Assembly (NCBI RefSeq): GCF_022179085.1
Contig: NZ_BPQE01000005.1
Span: forward strand, 1 to 64,000
Length of the DNA stretch: 64,000 nt
Reading direction: 5' to 3'
DNA from: Methylobacterium aerolatum
GTDB lineage: Bacteria; Pseudomonadota; Alphaproteobacteria; Rhizobiales; Beijerinckiaceae
Positions 46,067 through 56,491 of the stretch are shown here, piece after piece; the first letter of the stretch is position 1; every line of letters starts with the position of its first letter. Below the pieces are notes generated by a model. That model saw nothing but the letters and a program-made list of their open reading frames with translations, made no database searches and was not told where the DNA came from. Both the position numbers and the translations under genes were made by a program.

Positions 46067-46161
46067 CGTCATCGCGAGTGCAGCGAAGCGACCCAGGGCT
46101 GCGCGACGCTTCCGAATGGAGCGCATCCCTGGATTGCTTCACTGCGCTCGCAAAGACGGAG
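46067..46161. repeat. dispersed palindromic repeat (family B), copy 5
   Basis: Left arm CCGTCATCGCGAGTGCAGCG, then AAGCGACCCAGG; right arm CCTGGATTGCTTCACTGCGC, then TCGCAAAGACGGA. It lies between the convergent ATPase and dehydrogenase genes. Confidence 0.72.
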
Positions 46162-46180
46162 GCGTCCAGGCCCCAAGCGC

Positions 46181-47071
46181 TCAGCCCCGCACTTTCACCC
46201 CCAAAAGCGCCTCGAAGGGTAGGATCATCGCGCCCTTGTCTTGCTCGCCATGGCCCTGGCGCAGCGCGGTCTGGTAGGTGGCGGTGGCCGCCGCCGTGAC
46301 CGGGAGGGGGAAGCCGTTCTCCGCCGCGACGGCGGCGGCGCTGACGAGGTCCTTGTAGGCCTTGCCCATCGGGTAGCCTTCGTCGAACTCGGCCCTCAGG
46401 ATGCGCGGCACGAAGTATTGCGAGGCGTAGGAGCGGCTCGTGCCGGTGGTGACGACCTGCCCCAACTGGACCGGATCGAGCCCCATCGCCACGGCCATGG
46501 GCAGCACCTCGGCCAGCGCCGCGATGTGGATGTCGTAGAGCACGTTGTTGACCGTCTTGGTGAGCTGGCCCGCTCCCGTCGGCCCCATGTGCAGCACCGT
46601 CGCGCCGAAGCGGTCGAGGAGGGGGCGCGCGGCCTCGAACGCCTCGTCCGTGCCGCCGCACATCACCGTGAGCGTGCCCGCCTCGGCCCCGGCCGGCGCA
46701 CCCGAGATCGGCGCATCGAGGAAGCGGCGCCCGCCGGCCTCCAGCCTCGCGCCGATGCGCAGGGCGTCCGCGTGGGCGGTCGTGCTGAGATCGACCACGA
46801 GGGCGCCCGGCGCGAGGCGCTCCGCCACGCCATCGGGCCCGAACAGGGCCGTCTCGACCACCGACCCGTCCGGCAGGCACAGGAACAGCACCTCCGCCCC
46901 CGCGATCCGGCCACGCTCGGTGGTGGCGGCGAGCCTCGGCCCCGCGAGCCCGGCGAGGCGGGCGGGGTCGGCATCCACCGCGACCACCGTCTCCGGTCCC
47001 TTCTCGGCGAGGTGCCGGGCGATCGGGGCGCCCATGGCGCCGAGGCCGAGGATCGCGAGGGGGCTGGGCAT
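46181..47071 (-). CDS. NAD(P)-dependent beta-hydroxyacid dehydrogenase
   Basis: A 296-residue member of the 3-hydroxyisobutyrate/tartronate-semialdehyde reductase group. Rossmann motif GLGAMGAPIARH (9-20), substrate motif DAPISGAPAGAEAGTL (119-134) and the catalytic K172 (GQLTKTVNN). It reduces or oxidises a small hydroxyacid; the exact substrate is not clear. Glyoxylate-linked tartronate semialdehyde metabolism is one possibility in a methylotroph. It stands alone on the minus strand. Confidence 0.85.
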   Translation of the reverse strand: MPSPLAILGLGAMGAPIARHLAEKGPETVVAVDADPARLAGLAGPRLAATTERGRIAGAEVLFLCLPDGSVVETALFGPDGVAERLAPGALVVDLSTTAHADALRIGARLEAGGRRFLDAPISGAPAGAEAGTLTVMCGGTDEAFEAARPLLDRFGATVLHMGPTGAGQLTKTVNNVLYDIHIAALAEVLPMAVAMGLDPVQLGQVVTTGTSRSYASQYFVPRILRAEFDEGYPMGKAYKDLVSAAAVAAENGFPLPVTAAATATYQTALRQGHGEQDKGAMILPFEALLGVKVRG

Positions 47072-47131
47072 GGATGGCTGAACTCCGCGGGAATCGCTTC
47101 TGTCCTACCCCGCCTCATGCATAATGGCGCC

Positions 47132-47359
47132 ATGACCGAGCTACTGGAACGAGCCATCGCGCGCGTCCGCGCGCTCCCCGACGCGATGCAGGACGATGCC
47201 GCCCGCATGCTGCTGGTGTTCGCGGGCGAGGATCAACCGGTCTATCGGCTGACGCCTGAGGAGGAGGCGGACCTCGCCGAGTCGGACGCCGAAGTGGCCC
47301 GCGGCGAGTTCGCGACGGACGAGGAGATCCGCGCCATCTGGACCAAGCATGGGCTGTGA
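47132..47359 (+). CDS. putative antitoxin (ParD-like partner)
   Basis: A 75-residue acidic protein: MTELLERAIARVRALPDAMQDDAARMLL, then an acidic middle and the end DEEIRAIWTKHGL. Size, charge and its GTGA overlap with a ParE/RelE-like toxin gene mark it as the antitoxin. No clear ribbon-helix-helix motif is visible. An alternative in-frame ATG at 47117 would add five residues. Confidence 0.78.
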   Translation: MTELLERAIARVRALPDAMQDDAARMLLVFAGEDQPVYRLTPEEEADLAESDAEVARGEFATDEEIRAIWTKHGL

Positions 47360-47634
47360 GAGTTCGTTACACCCGTACGGCAGCGCGGCAGATCGCATCC
47401 GCGCTCGACTATCTGGCTGAGGACTCGCCTGCCGCGGCCCGCGACATGAGTGAACGACTCCGGGCGGTCCTCGCCCATCTTCGCGAACACCCATTCATGG
47501 GTCGGGCGACGAGCGTTCGTCACATCCGCCGCTTCCCACTCGGGAGTTTCCCCTCTCTTGTCGATTACTCGGTGGAGCGGGACGACATCGTGGTGCGCCG
47601 GTTTCGCCACACCTCCCGCCGCCCCCTGTCCTGA
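47356..47634 (+). CDS. parE: ParE/RelE-family toxin
   Basis: A 92-residue basic protein: VRYTRTAARQIASALDYLAEDSPAAARDMSERL, the RPGRATSVRHIRRFPLG-like centre (here MGRATSVRHIRRFP) and the end IVVRRFRHTSRRP, typical of ParE/RelE. ParE toxins poison gyrase; RelE toxins cut mRNA on ribosomes. It starts at a GTG overlapping the antitoxin stop. Unlike the higBA pair at 7178, this module looks intact. Confidence 0.82.
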   Translation: MRVRYTRTAARQIASALDYLAEDSPAAARDMSERLRAVLAHLREHPFMGRATSVRHIRRFPLGSFPSLVDYSVERDDIVVRRFRHTSRRPLS

Positions 47635-47730
47635 CCGGCGATCGCCGCGTGACCCATCGCCGAAAGTTGACGGCGGCTTAAGGGACTGCCATCCGCCGGG
47701 GAGAAACCCGATCCCCCGAGCCCCCACAGA

Positions 47731-48441
47731 ATGACCGACCTCATCGAGACCATCCGGCGGACGCTGGTGCCGATCCACAAGGAGGGCTACCCCTTCATCC
47801 TGATCGGCATCGTGCTCACCGTCCTGGCCGGATACTTTTCCCAGTTCTTCGGCTGGATCTTCCTGATCCTGACACTCTGGGTCTGCTACTTCTTCCGCGA
47901 TCCCGAGCGGGTCGTCCCGGTGGGCGACGGCCTCGTGATTTCCCCGGCCGACGGGCGCGTCAACCTGATCGCCACCGTCCTGCCGCCGCCGGAACTCGAT
48001 CTGCCGCTGGTGCCGACGCTGCGCGTCTCGGTGTTCATGAACGTGTTCGATTGCCACGTGAACCGGATGCCGGTGGCGGGCAAGATCGGGCAGATCCACT
48101 ACACGCCCGGGCTGTTCCTCAACGCCGAGCTCGACAAGGCCAGCGAGGACAACGAGCGCAACGGCCTCGTGGTCGAGACGCTGCACGGCGGCGTGCCGAA
48201 GCGCATCGGCGTGGTGCAGATCGCCGGGCTGGTGGCGCGGCGGATCGTCGGCTTCGTGTCGGCGGGCGACACCCTGGCGGTCGGCGACCGGTTCGGCCTG
48301 ATCCGCTTCGGCTCGCGGGTGGATGTCTACCTGCCCGCCGGGTCCCGCGTGCTGGTCGGCCTCGGCCAGAAGGCCGTGGCGGGCGAGACGGTGCTCGCCG
48401 ACCTCGGCGGCGGCCCCGAGCGCAGCTTCCGCCGGACCTGA
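47731..48441 (+). CDS. psd: phosphatidylserine decarboxylase (short form)
   Basis: Makes phosphatidylethanolamine from phosphatidylserine. The 236-residue proenzyme cleaves itself at the RFGSR motif, making S195 the pyruvoyl group. The FFRDPER (54-60), SPADGRV (71-77) and [11 protein letters not shown] (102-112) motifs are typical. Two membrane-associated helices lie near 21-53. It is followed ten bases later by pssA, which makes its substrate. Confidence 0.94.
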   Translation: MTDLIETIRRTLVPIHKEGYPFILIGIVLTVLAGYFSQFFGWIFLILTLWVCYFFRDPERVVPVGDGLVISPADGRVNLIATVLPPPELDLPLVPTLRVSVFMNVFDCHVNRMPVAGKIGQIHYTPGLFLNAELDKASEDNERNGLVVETLHGGVPKRIGVVQIAGLVARRIVGFVSAGDTLAVGDRFGLIRFGSRVDVYLPAGSRVLVGLGQKAVAGETVLADLGGGPERSFRRT

Positions 48442-48451
48442 GGGGGCAGCC

Positions 48452-49345
48452 GTGGACGATCTCTTCCCGCCCTTCGCGCCGGACCCCAACGAGCCGCGCC
48501 CGCGCCGGTTCAAGCCGGTGCCGTTCCGCATGATCGCGCCGAACATGATCACCCTGATGGCGCTCTGCCTCGGGCTGACGGCGATCCGCCTCGCCTTCGA
48601 GGGCAAGTTCGAGCCGGCGGTGATCGCCGTGGTGGCGGCGGGCGTCCTCGACGGCATCGACGGGCGGGTGGCAAGGCTCCTCAAGGGCACCTCGCGGTTC
48701 GGGGCGGAACTCGACTCGCTCGCCGACTTCGTGAATTTCGGCTGCGCCCCGGCCCTGATCCTCTACGGCTTCGTTCTGTTCCACCTGAAGTCGCTGGGGT
48801 GGATCGTCGCCCTGATCTTCGCCATCGCCATGGGCCTGCGCCTCGCGCGGTTCAACGCGATGCTCGACGATCCCTCCCGGCCGGAGTGGAAGAAGGACTA
48901 CTTCGTCGGCATGCCCGCCCCGGCGGGGGCGCTGACGGCGATGCTGCCCCTCTACCTGCACTTCCTCGGCCTCGGCTTCGATGCCTGGGCCGCGCCCGCC
49001 GTGCTGGCCTATGTGCTGGCCGTGGCGCTCCTCGTGGTGTCCACGGTCCCGACTTTCTCGGGCAAGACCATGGGCAAGCGCGTGCCGCGGGGCTGGGTGC
49101 TGCCGATCTTCCTCCTGGGCGTCGCCGCCTTCGGCATCCTCATCAGCTATCCTTTCGAGGCGCTGGTGGCCGTGAGCGTCGGCTACCTGATCACCATCCC
49201 GATCGGCGCCGCGCAATACCGCCGCCGCGTCAAGAGCGAGGGTAAGGGCGAGGCCGCCCTCGCCGAGACGGCTCCCGCCGAAGCAGCGGCGGGCCAGCCC
49301 GGACGGGCGGACGACCGGCCCGCCCCTGCGATGGACGGTGGATAG
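48452..49345 (+). CDS. pssA: CDP-diacylglycerol-serine O-phosphatidyltransferase
   Basis: Makes phosphatidylserine. The CDP-alcohol phosphotransferase motif D-G-x2-A-R-x8-G-x3-D-x3-D is complete: D70, G71, A74, R75, G84, D88, D92. There are about seven membrane helices in 297 residues. The GTG start has a GGGGG site upstream. The C-terminal 35 residues are Ala/Glu-rich and probably disordered. It forms an operon with psd. Confidence 0.93.
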   Translation: MDDLFPPFAPDPNEPRPRRFKPVPFRMIAPNMITLMALCLGLTAIRLAFEGKFEPAVIAVVAAGVLDGIDGRVARLLKGTSRFGAELDSLADFVNFGCAPALILYGFVLFHLKSLGWIVALIFAIAMGLRLARFNAMLDDPSRPEWKKDYFVGMPAPAGALTAMLPLYLHFLGLGFDAWAAPAVLAYVLAVALLVVSTVPTFSGKTMGKRVPRGWVLPIFLLGVAAFGILISYPFEALVAVSVGYLITIPIGAAQYRRRVKSEGKGEAALAETAPAEAAAGQPGRADDRPAPAMDGG

Positions 49346-49444
49346 GCCGCCGCCCTCGGTCTCCGGCGGCACGAAGCTTGTTACATCTTGCGCGGGAATC
49401 CCCGCCGCATCGGCCCGGCGGGGTCCAGGTTGCGGGGGACCGGG

Positions 49445-49873
49445 ATGCTCGAGGAATTCAAGAAATTCGCCCTCAGGGGCAACGTCGTCGATCTCGCGGT
49501 CGGCGTCATCATCGGCGCGGCCTTCGGGGCGATCGTCACCTCGGCGGTGCAGGACCTGTTCATGCCCGCCATCGGCGCCATCACGGGCGGGCTCGATTTC
49601 TCGAACTACTACCTGCCCCTCTCCTCGAAAGTGCAGACGGGGCTCGCCTACGCCGAGGCCAAGAAGCAAGGCGCCGTCTTGGGTTACGGCCAGTTTCTGA
49701 CCGTCTCCCTGAACTTCGTCATCGTCGCCTTTGTGCTGTTCATGGTGATCCGCGCCATGAATCGCCTGCAACACGCCGAGGAGAAGAAGCCCGAGCCCGT
49801 CGCCGAGCTGCCTGCCGACGTCAAGCTGCTGGGCGAGATCCGGGATATCCTGGCCGCGAAGCCGAAGGTCTGA
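49445..49873 (+). CDS. mscL: large-conductance mechanosensitive channel
   Basis: Opens under membrane tension to release solutes during osmotic downshock. The 142-residue subunit has the N-terminal helix [28 protein letters not shown] (TM1 pore helix), TM2 near 80-103 ([23 protein letters not shown]) and a C-terminal helix with [13 protein letters not shown]. It begins at the ATG at 49445. Confidence 0.95.
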   Translation: MLEEFKKFALRGNVVDLAVGVIIGAAFGAIVTSAVQDLFMPAIGAITGGLDFSNYYLPLSSKVQTGLAYAEAKKQGAVLGYGQFLTVSLNFVIVAFVLFMVIRAMNRLQHAEEKKPEPVAELPADVKLLGEIRDILAAKPKV

Positions 49874-49920
49874 GCGAGTCTGGCCTAAGAGCCTGGCCGA
49901 AGAGCTGCCGCCGCCACTCC

Positions 49921-50104
49921 TCCCCCCTCATCCTGAGAGTCTGGCCGGAAAGGTCCTGGCGGCCTACGAAGCCCTCCTCGTCTTTGCGGGCGCAGCGAAG
50001 CAATCCAGGGATGCGCCATGTTCGAATATGGCCCGTTGCCCTGGATTGCTTCGCTGCGCTCGCAATGACGGAGGAAGCGACGACTTTCCGGCCAAGCTCT
50101 GAGG
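49921..50104. repeat. composite repeat: family B palindrome nested inside family C arms
   Basis: The outer arms CTGAGAGTCTGGCCGGAAAG (left) and CTTTCCGGCCAAGCTCTGAG (right) are inverted copies. Between them, 49980-50071, lies a full family B palindrome (TTTGCGGGCGCAGCG to CGCTGCGCTCGCAATGACGG). It ends right at the stop codon of the gene at 50105. Confidence 0.75.
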
Positions 50105-50374
50105 CTACGGGCCCTTCGGCTCGTCCGGTTTGACGCCGAAGGCATCGAGGATCTGGTCCAGGGCCTCCTCGACGGCGACCGTGCCTTCCTCGTGGGTCTT
50201 CAGCCGGGTCTCCAGCCGCCGGAGCTGGGGCTCGAAGGTCTCCGGGATCGCGGGCTCGTCACCGAGGAAGCGCGGCTTGTCCTCGACGGGGAGGGATCCG
50301 CGCAATTGCTGGCCCAGGTGGTCCCGCACCGGCTCGGGCAGGACCGGCCCGCCATCGGTCCGGTCGTCGCTCAT
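50105..50374 (-). CDS. hypothetical protein (89 aa)
   Basis: An acidic, soluble, probably helical protein: MSDDRTDGGPVLPEPVRDHLGQQL, then RRLETRLKTHEEGTVAVEEALDQILDAFG. The start resembles short anchor-like proteins; I know no family. The N-terminal PEPVRDHLGQQLRG faintly recalls NepR-type HLGxxLR, but the rest does not fit. The stop codon abuts a composite repeat. Confidence 0.55.
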   Translation of the reverse strand: MSDDRTDGGPVLPEPVRDHLGQQLRGSLPVEDKPRFLGDEPAIPETFEPQLRRLETRLKTHEEGTVAVEEALDQILDAFGVKPDEPKGP

Positions 50375-50468
50375 GGCTCTGTCGTCTCCGCATTCCATCG
50401 CGAATCGAAAGGGCCCCGGAGCCCTGACGCTCCGGGGCCCCGAGGCCGACCCTCCGGGACCGGAGGGC

Positions 50469-50882
50469 TTAGTTGATCACCTCGACGATGCGGTGGCCGC
50501 GATCGACCAGCACCGGGGTGTCGTTCACCACGGTGTAGCGGTAGCCCGGCTGCACGCGGTACTCGCTCGGGACGTCGTAGTAGGTCACGCCCGAGGCCGG
50601 CAGGGTCGAGCCGACGACGACGCGGCCGTCGTAGTCGTACGAGCGGACGTTCCGCTCGCGGACGTAGGTGCGGAAGCGCGGGGCCATGTCGACGCCGAGG
50701 ATGCCGCCGACGGTGCCGGTGGCCGCGCCGATCGCGCCGCCGACGATGCCGCCGATCGGGCCCGCCGCATCGGCACCGGCCGCCGCGCCGCGCTCGGCGC
50801 CGGGGATGGTGCCCTGGGCCTGGGCGGCCAGCGGCAGCGAGAGAGCGAGGGCCGAGGCGGCGAGAAGGGTCTTGAACGTCAT
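50469..50882 (-). CDS. DUF1236-like exported protein
   Basis: A 137-residue secreted protein. The signal peptide TFKTLLAASALALSLPLAAQA is followed by a Gly/Ala-rich segment (GPIGGIVGGAIGAATGTVGGILG) that may sit in a membrane. The C-terminal domain YYDVPSEYRVQPGYRYTVVNDTPVLVDRGHRIVEVI matches the DUF1236 family, common in Hyphomicrobiales. Function unknown. The start at 50882 follows GGAGAC. Confidence 0.78.
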   Translation of the reverse strand: MTFKTLLAASALALSLPLAAQAQGTIPGAERGAAAGADAAGPIGGIVGGAIGAATGTVGGILGVDMAPRFRTYVRERNVRSYDYDGRVVVGSTLPASGVTYYDVPSEYRVQPGYRYTVVNDTPVLVDRGHRIVEVIN

Positions 50883-51007
50883 GCGGGTGTCTCCGATTCC
50901 GTGTCGTTCCGCCGCATACTCGCAGCGAAGCTCGGGCCGGTAACGCCCGATCCCCGGATTCGGATGCATCGAAATTCGCAGCGAACTGCGCGCGACACCC
51001 CGTCATG

Positions 51008-51110
51008 GTTTCCAAAGGACTGAGTCCTTTGGCGGGTGCGGGGCGGAGCCCTGCGAGACCCAGGGGCTTTGCCCCTGAACCCCACCGAAGGACTTGTCCT
51101 TTGGAATCCT
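51008..51110. repeat. multi-hairpin array (family A), copy 5
   Basis: CCAAAGGAC/GTCCTTTGG, GCGGGGC/GCCCTGC, CAGGGGC/GCCCCTG and CGAAGGAC/GTCCTTTGG in a row. It ends four bases from the stop codon of the NepR-EcfG fusion gene. This copy has an AAGGAC hairpin at both ends. Confidence 0.75.
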
Positions 51111-51114
51111 CGAC

Positions 51115-51849
51115 TTACGCGTCGGGCATCGCGGATTGGATGAAGCGGTCGGAGGCGAGGTCTTCCTCGTCGTAACCCAGCAGTTCGGCGAGGCGGCCGC
51201 GGGCGCGGCTGACGCGGCTCTTCACCGTGCCGACCTTGCAGCCCATGATCGTCGCGGCCTCCTCGTAGGAGACGCCCTCGGCGCCCACCAGCACCAGCGC
51301 CTCGCGCTGGTCCGGCGGGAGCTTGGCGAGCGCGCTCTGCAGGTCCTCGACATCGAGCCGGTCGCCCTGATGCGGCGCCGTGGCGAGGCGGGCGGCGTAG
51401 GAGCCGTCCTGATCCTCGACCTCGCGCACCCGCTTGCGGTGATCCGAGTAGAAGATGTTGCGCAGGATCGTGAACAACCACGCATTGAGGTTGGTCCCCG
51501 GCTGGAACCGGGCGCGGTGCTGCCAGCCCTTGAGCAGGGTGTCCTGCACGAGGTCGTCGGAGCGGGCGGGGTTCGAGGTCAGGGAGAGCGCGAAGGCCCG
51601 GAGCGAGGGAACGGCGGCGAGCAGCCCGTCGCGGAACTCCGGCTCGATCGCCTCGCCCCGGGCGCGGAGCGCCGCCTCGAGCTTGTCGATCAACTCGGCG
51701 AAGCGCGCCGGCATCGTGTCCTCGCCGAGCCGGTCGTAGGCCGTGCGCAGGTGTTCGCCGAGATGCGTGCGGATCGTCGAGGACAGGTTGGGGCGGCCGT
51801 CCGAGGAGTCGTCCGGTCCGTGCAGGACGGCGGTGTCGTCGCGGGTCAT
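51115..51849 (-). CDS. NepR-like anti-sigma domain fused to EcfG-type sigma factor
   Basis: The 244-residue product has two recognisable parts. Residues about 22-62 (IRTHLGEHLRTAYDRLGEDT, then MPARFAELIDKLEA) match NepR, the anti-sigma factor of the alphaproteobacterial general stress response. Residues about 72-222 match EcfG: region 2 with DDLVQDTLLKGW and NLNAWLFTILRNIFYSDHRKR, the linker EVEDQDGSYAARL, and region 4 with LPPDQREALVLVGAEGVSYEEAATIMGC and GTVKSRVSRARGRL. Usually these are two genes controlled by PhyR. The join (about 62-72, ALRARGEAIEPEF) has no ATG, GTG or TTG from which a free sigma could start. The chosen start is the ATG at 51849; a longer frame opens at 51954. No phyR or kinase gene lies in the window. 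Confidence 0.85.
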   Translation of the reverse strand: MTRDDTAVLHGPDDSSDGRPNLSSTIRTHLGEHLRTAYDRLGEDTMPARFAELIDKLEAALRARGEAIEPEFRDGLLAAVPSLRAFALSLTSNPARSDDLVQDTLLKGWQHRARFQPGTNLNAWLFTILRNIFYSDHRKRVREVEDQDGSYAARLATAPHQGDRLDVEDLQSALAKLPPDQREALVLVGAEGVSYEEAATIMGCKVGTVKSRVSRARGRLAELLGYDEEDLASDRFIQSAMPDA

Positions 51850-52001
51850 GCTCGTCGCACTCGTCAGCTTGTCGTGACCCGACCGCCGGTCCGGAGCGGT
51901 CGAGGGGCGCGCTTGACGGGCGGCTTCAGCGTGAACGTCCAGCCCTTTGCGCACCTATTATCATAGTTGTAGCGCATCGAGCCTTCCCTTGCACCCTCCG
52001 G

Positions 52002-52799
52002 TCAAGTCGCAGCCGGGGAGGCGTGGCCGCCCCTCAACAGCCGCACCTCGCCCTCGCGGAAGGTGAGGACATCGCCCCGTTCGAGGTTGGTCCAGCACTC
52101 GTCGCGGGTGAGGGGCTGCGTCGCGATGACGGTGACGACGTCGCTTTCGGTGGTCTCCCTGGCGAAGTCGATGGTCCAATCCTCGTCGATCAGGGTCGCC
52201 TTGCCGAAGGGCGCCCGGCGGGTGAGGTAACAGAGCCGCTTGCCGCAATGGGCGTAGAGCGTCCGGCTGTCGGACATGAGCATGTTGAACACGCCGAGCG
52301 CGTGCAGGTCGGCGCAGAGGGCGGCCACCGCGCTGTCGAGGGTGGCCGGACGGGGCAGGGTGCGGAACCGGCCCTGGAGGCGGCCGAGCATCCAGCAGAA
52401 GGCGTGCTCGCTGTCGGTGGTGCCGATCGGGGTGAAGGCGCCGAGCGGCAGCTTCTTCACGCCTTTCAGCTGGCCGTTATGGGCGAAGGTCCAGCGGCGG
52501 CCCCACAATTCCCGGGAGAAGGGATGGGTGTTCTCCAGGCTCACCCGCCCCCGGTTCGCCCGGCGGACATGCCCCAGGACGATGCAGCTCTTGATGGGCA
52601 TGTCCCGCAGCAGCCGGGCGAGCTGCGATTGCGCGCTCGGCTCCGGCTCGTGGAAGCTGCGGGTGGTCCGCCCCTCGTAGAAGCTGATGCCCCAGCCGTC
52701 GGCATGGGGGCCCGTATCCCCGCCCCGGCGGGCGAGCCCGGCGAAGGAGAAGCGGATGTCGGTCGGCACGTTGGCGCTCATGCCGAGCAGTTCGCACAT
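52002..52799 (-). CDS. class II glutamine amidotransferase (YafJ type)
   Basis: An N-terminal-nucleophile amidotransferase of 265 residues. The start MCELLGMSAN puts the catalytic Cys at position 2 after Met removal, which fixes the start at 52799. Motifs RRGGDTGPHADGWGISFYEG, GHVRRANRGRVSLENTHPF and FAHNGQL are typical. Only the glutaminase domain is present, so a partner or acceptor is unknown. It is upstream of the NepR-EcfG gene on the same strand, 152 bases away. Confidence 0.88.
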   Translation of the reverse strand: MCELLGMSANVPTDIRFSFAGLARRGGDTGPHADGWGISFYEGRTTRSFHEPEPSAQSQLARLLRDMPIKSCIVLGHVRRANRGRVSLENTHPFSRELWGRRWTFAHNGQLKGVKKLPLGAFTPIGTTDSEHAFCWMLGRLQGRFRTLPRPATLDSAVAALCADLHALGVFNMLMSDSRTLYAHCGKRLCYLTRRAPFGKATLIDEDWTIDFARETTESDVVTVIATQPLTRDECWTNLERGDVLTFREGEVRLLRGGHASPAAT

Positions 52800-52873
52800 C
52801 GGATCGGGCGCAGGCTGGAGCGGGAAGGAGAGCCGTGTAAGCGCCTCTTGGGCGCCGAACAACCGATTTCGCG

Positions 52874-53185
52874 TCAGCGAGCGAGATAATCGGTCAGCGT
52901 CATGCCGATCATGATGCACACCCAGAAGAACCCGATCCCCGAGAACAGCCGGATCAGGGGCGGCTCCCTCCGAACCTCCATGGAGACGAGGAGGATGAGG
53001 GCCACCATCAGGGCGACCACGGCGAGCTCGACGATCCAGGCCTGGGCGAAGGGCTGCGTCGCCCCGAGGGCGACGATCACGCCGAGCAGGCCGAGCAGCG
53101 CCAGGAAGGTCAGCACCGGCGTGCGCAGGTGCCGCCACAGCAGGGCGCGGTCGCCGGGGCTCAGGCGGGCGAGGGGGCTTTTCAC
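52874..53185 (-). CDS. coxD: cytochrome c oxidase subunit IV
   Basis: A 103-residue membrane protein with three helices (about 18-40, 46-68, 80-100) resembling CtaF/CoxD-type subunit IV of caa3 oxidases. The start is a GTG at 53185, two bases after the coxC stop. It is the last gene of the respiratory operon. Confidence 0.8.
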   Translation of the reverse strand: MKSPLARLSPGDRALLWRHLRTPVLTFLALLGLLGVIVALGATQPFAQAWIVELAVVALMVALILLVSMEVRREPPLIRLFSGIGFFWVCIMIGMTLTDYLAR

Positions 53186-53187
53186 TC

Positions 53188-53849
53188 TCAAGGCCCCCGG
53201 TTGACGACGTAGAGGATCGGGAACGCCAGGATCCAGACGAGGTCGATGAAGTGCCAGTACAGGCCGTAGACCTCGATCCAGTTCTGGTGCCGCGCGAGGA
53301 AGCCGGCCTTGGCCGCCATCCACGTCATGCCGAGCAGCAGCGCGATGCCCGTGAACAGGTGCAGGGCGTGGAGCCCCGTGGCCACGTAGTACAGGTTGAC
53401 GAACAGTCGCGCGGCGGGCGTCTCCTCCAGGGCGAAGGGCCGGTGCGCGAGGAAGGGCATCATATGCTCCTCCCAGTCGGCGTAGTATTCGTAAGCTTTC
53501 AGGACGAGGAACAGGCTGCCGAGGGCGGCGGTGGCGAGCAGGGCGCGCACCATCGCCCGCTGCCAGCCCATCCGCGAGAATTCGATCGCCATCGACATGG
53601 TGAGGCTGGAGCAGAGCAGCACCACGGTGTTGGTGGCGCCGATCCAGAACTTCAGGTGCCGGGCCGCCGCGACGGTGGCCTCGGGGTGCTCGATCCGGGT
53701 GATCAGCGCCACGAGGAACAGGGCCGAGAACAGCAGCAATTCGGTGATGAGCCACGCCCAGATGCCGAGCGTCGCCGCTTGCCGCTGCTGCGCCACCGTC
53801 TCGAACTGGTGGGCGCGGGCGACGCCGACGCCCTCTGCGAGCCCCTCGC

Positions 53850-53853
<4 letters not shown>
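53188..53853 (-). CDS. coxC: cytochrome c oxidase subunit III
   Basis: A 221-residue protein with five to six helices, a shorter form than mitochondrial-type CoxIII and typical of caa3 enzymes. [19 protein letters not shown] at the first helix, the conserved Glu region [15 protein letters not shown], and [15 protein letters not shown], then [14 protein letters not shown] near the end. The GTG start at 53853 overlaps the coxA stop. Confidence 0.92.
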
Positions 53854-55522
<1,669 letters not shown>

Positions 55523-55526
<4 letters not shown>

Positions 55527-56491
55527 CGTGTCGCCTCCGCCGCGTGGCCCGTGGCCGGGTAGGACCGGATGAAATCGACGAGGAGGCCGAGTTCCTGCTC
55601 CGGGATGCGCCCGGCGAAGCTCGGCATCACCTGCTTGCCCCCGCCGGCGAGCCTGTCGCCGTTGGGGTTCAGGATCTTCTCGCGCAGCCACGCGGCGTCG
55701 GCCGTCACCGTGCGACCGTCGGCCAGGCCGACCTGCGACCCGAAGAGCCCCGCGAAGCCGGGCGCCCGCACCGCCGAGCCGGGCTCGTGGCAGCCGGCGC
55801 AGCCGTAGGCTTGGTACAGGGCGCGGCCCGAGGCGACCTTGCCCTGCTGCGCGCCGGCATGGACGAGCCAGTCCTGGTAGTCGCCGGGGTTCATGAAGGT
55901 GACCTTGCCGCCCATCACCGAATGGTCGGTGCCGCAATACTCGGAGCAGTAGAGGTGGAAGGTCCCGACCTTGTCGGCCTTGAACCACATCTGCGTGTAG
56001 CGGTCGGGCAGGGCGTCGATCTGCATCCGGACCGCCGGGATGTAGAGGGCGTGGATCACGTCCTGGCTGATGATCCGCAACTTGATCGGCTGGCCGATGG
56101 GCAAGTGGAGGTCGTTGATCTCCGACTGGCCGGTGGGATGCTGGAACTTCCACATCCACTGGCGGCCGATCACCTCGACCACCATCGCATCCGGCGGCGG
56201 GTTCTTGGACTGGATGAAGAGCTTCGCCCCCCAGGCGAAGAACACCAGGGTGAGCAGGAAGGGAATCAGCATCCAGCTGATCTCGATGAGGTTCGAGCGG
56301 ATGCCCGAGGGCGTCCGGTCGGCCTCCGATCCCTCCCGGTAGCGCAGGGCGAACCACGTGATGGCGATGAAGACCGGCACGGTGAGGACGAGGGTCAGCA
56401 CCGTGAAGGCCAGGATCAGCTCGTCGGTCTCGACGGCGGTGGCCGAGGCGGCCACGGGCCAGAGCTGAAGGGCGGGATGATCGGGGGTCAT
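55523..56491 (-). CDS. coxB: cytochrome c oxidase subunit II with fused cytochrome c domain (caa3 type)
   Basis: A 322-residue protein. Two N-terminal helices (about 27-48, 72-93) are followed by the CuA cupredoxin domain with ligands H147, C182, E184, C186, H190 and M193 ([13 protein letters not shown]), then a C-terminal cytochrome c domain with heme motif CAGCH (231-235). This fusion defines the caa3 group. It takes electrons from the neighbouring alternative complex III, perhaps directly. Confidence 0.95.

Noticed and set aside
50105-50374. The 89-residue protein as a separate NepR
   Set aside because: Only a short DHLGQQLRG stretch resembles NepR; the later helix and PxRF motif are missing.
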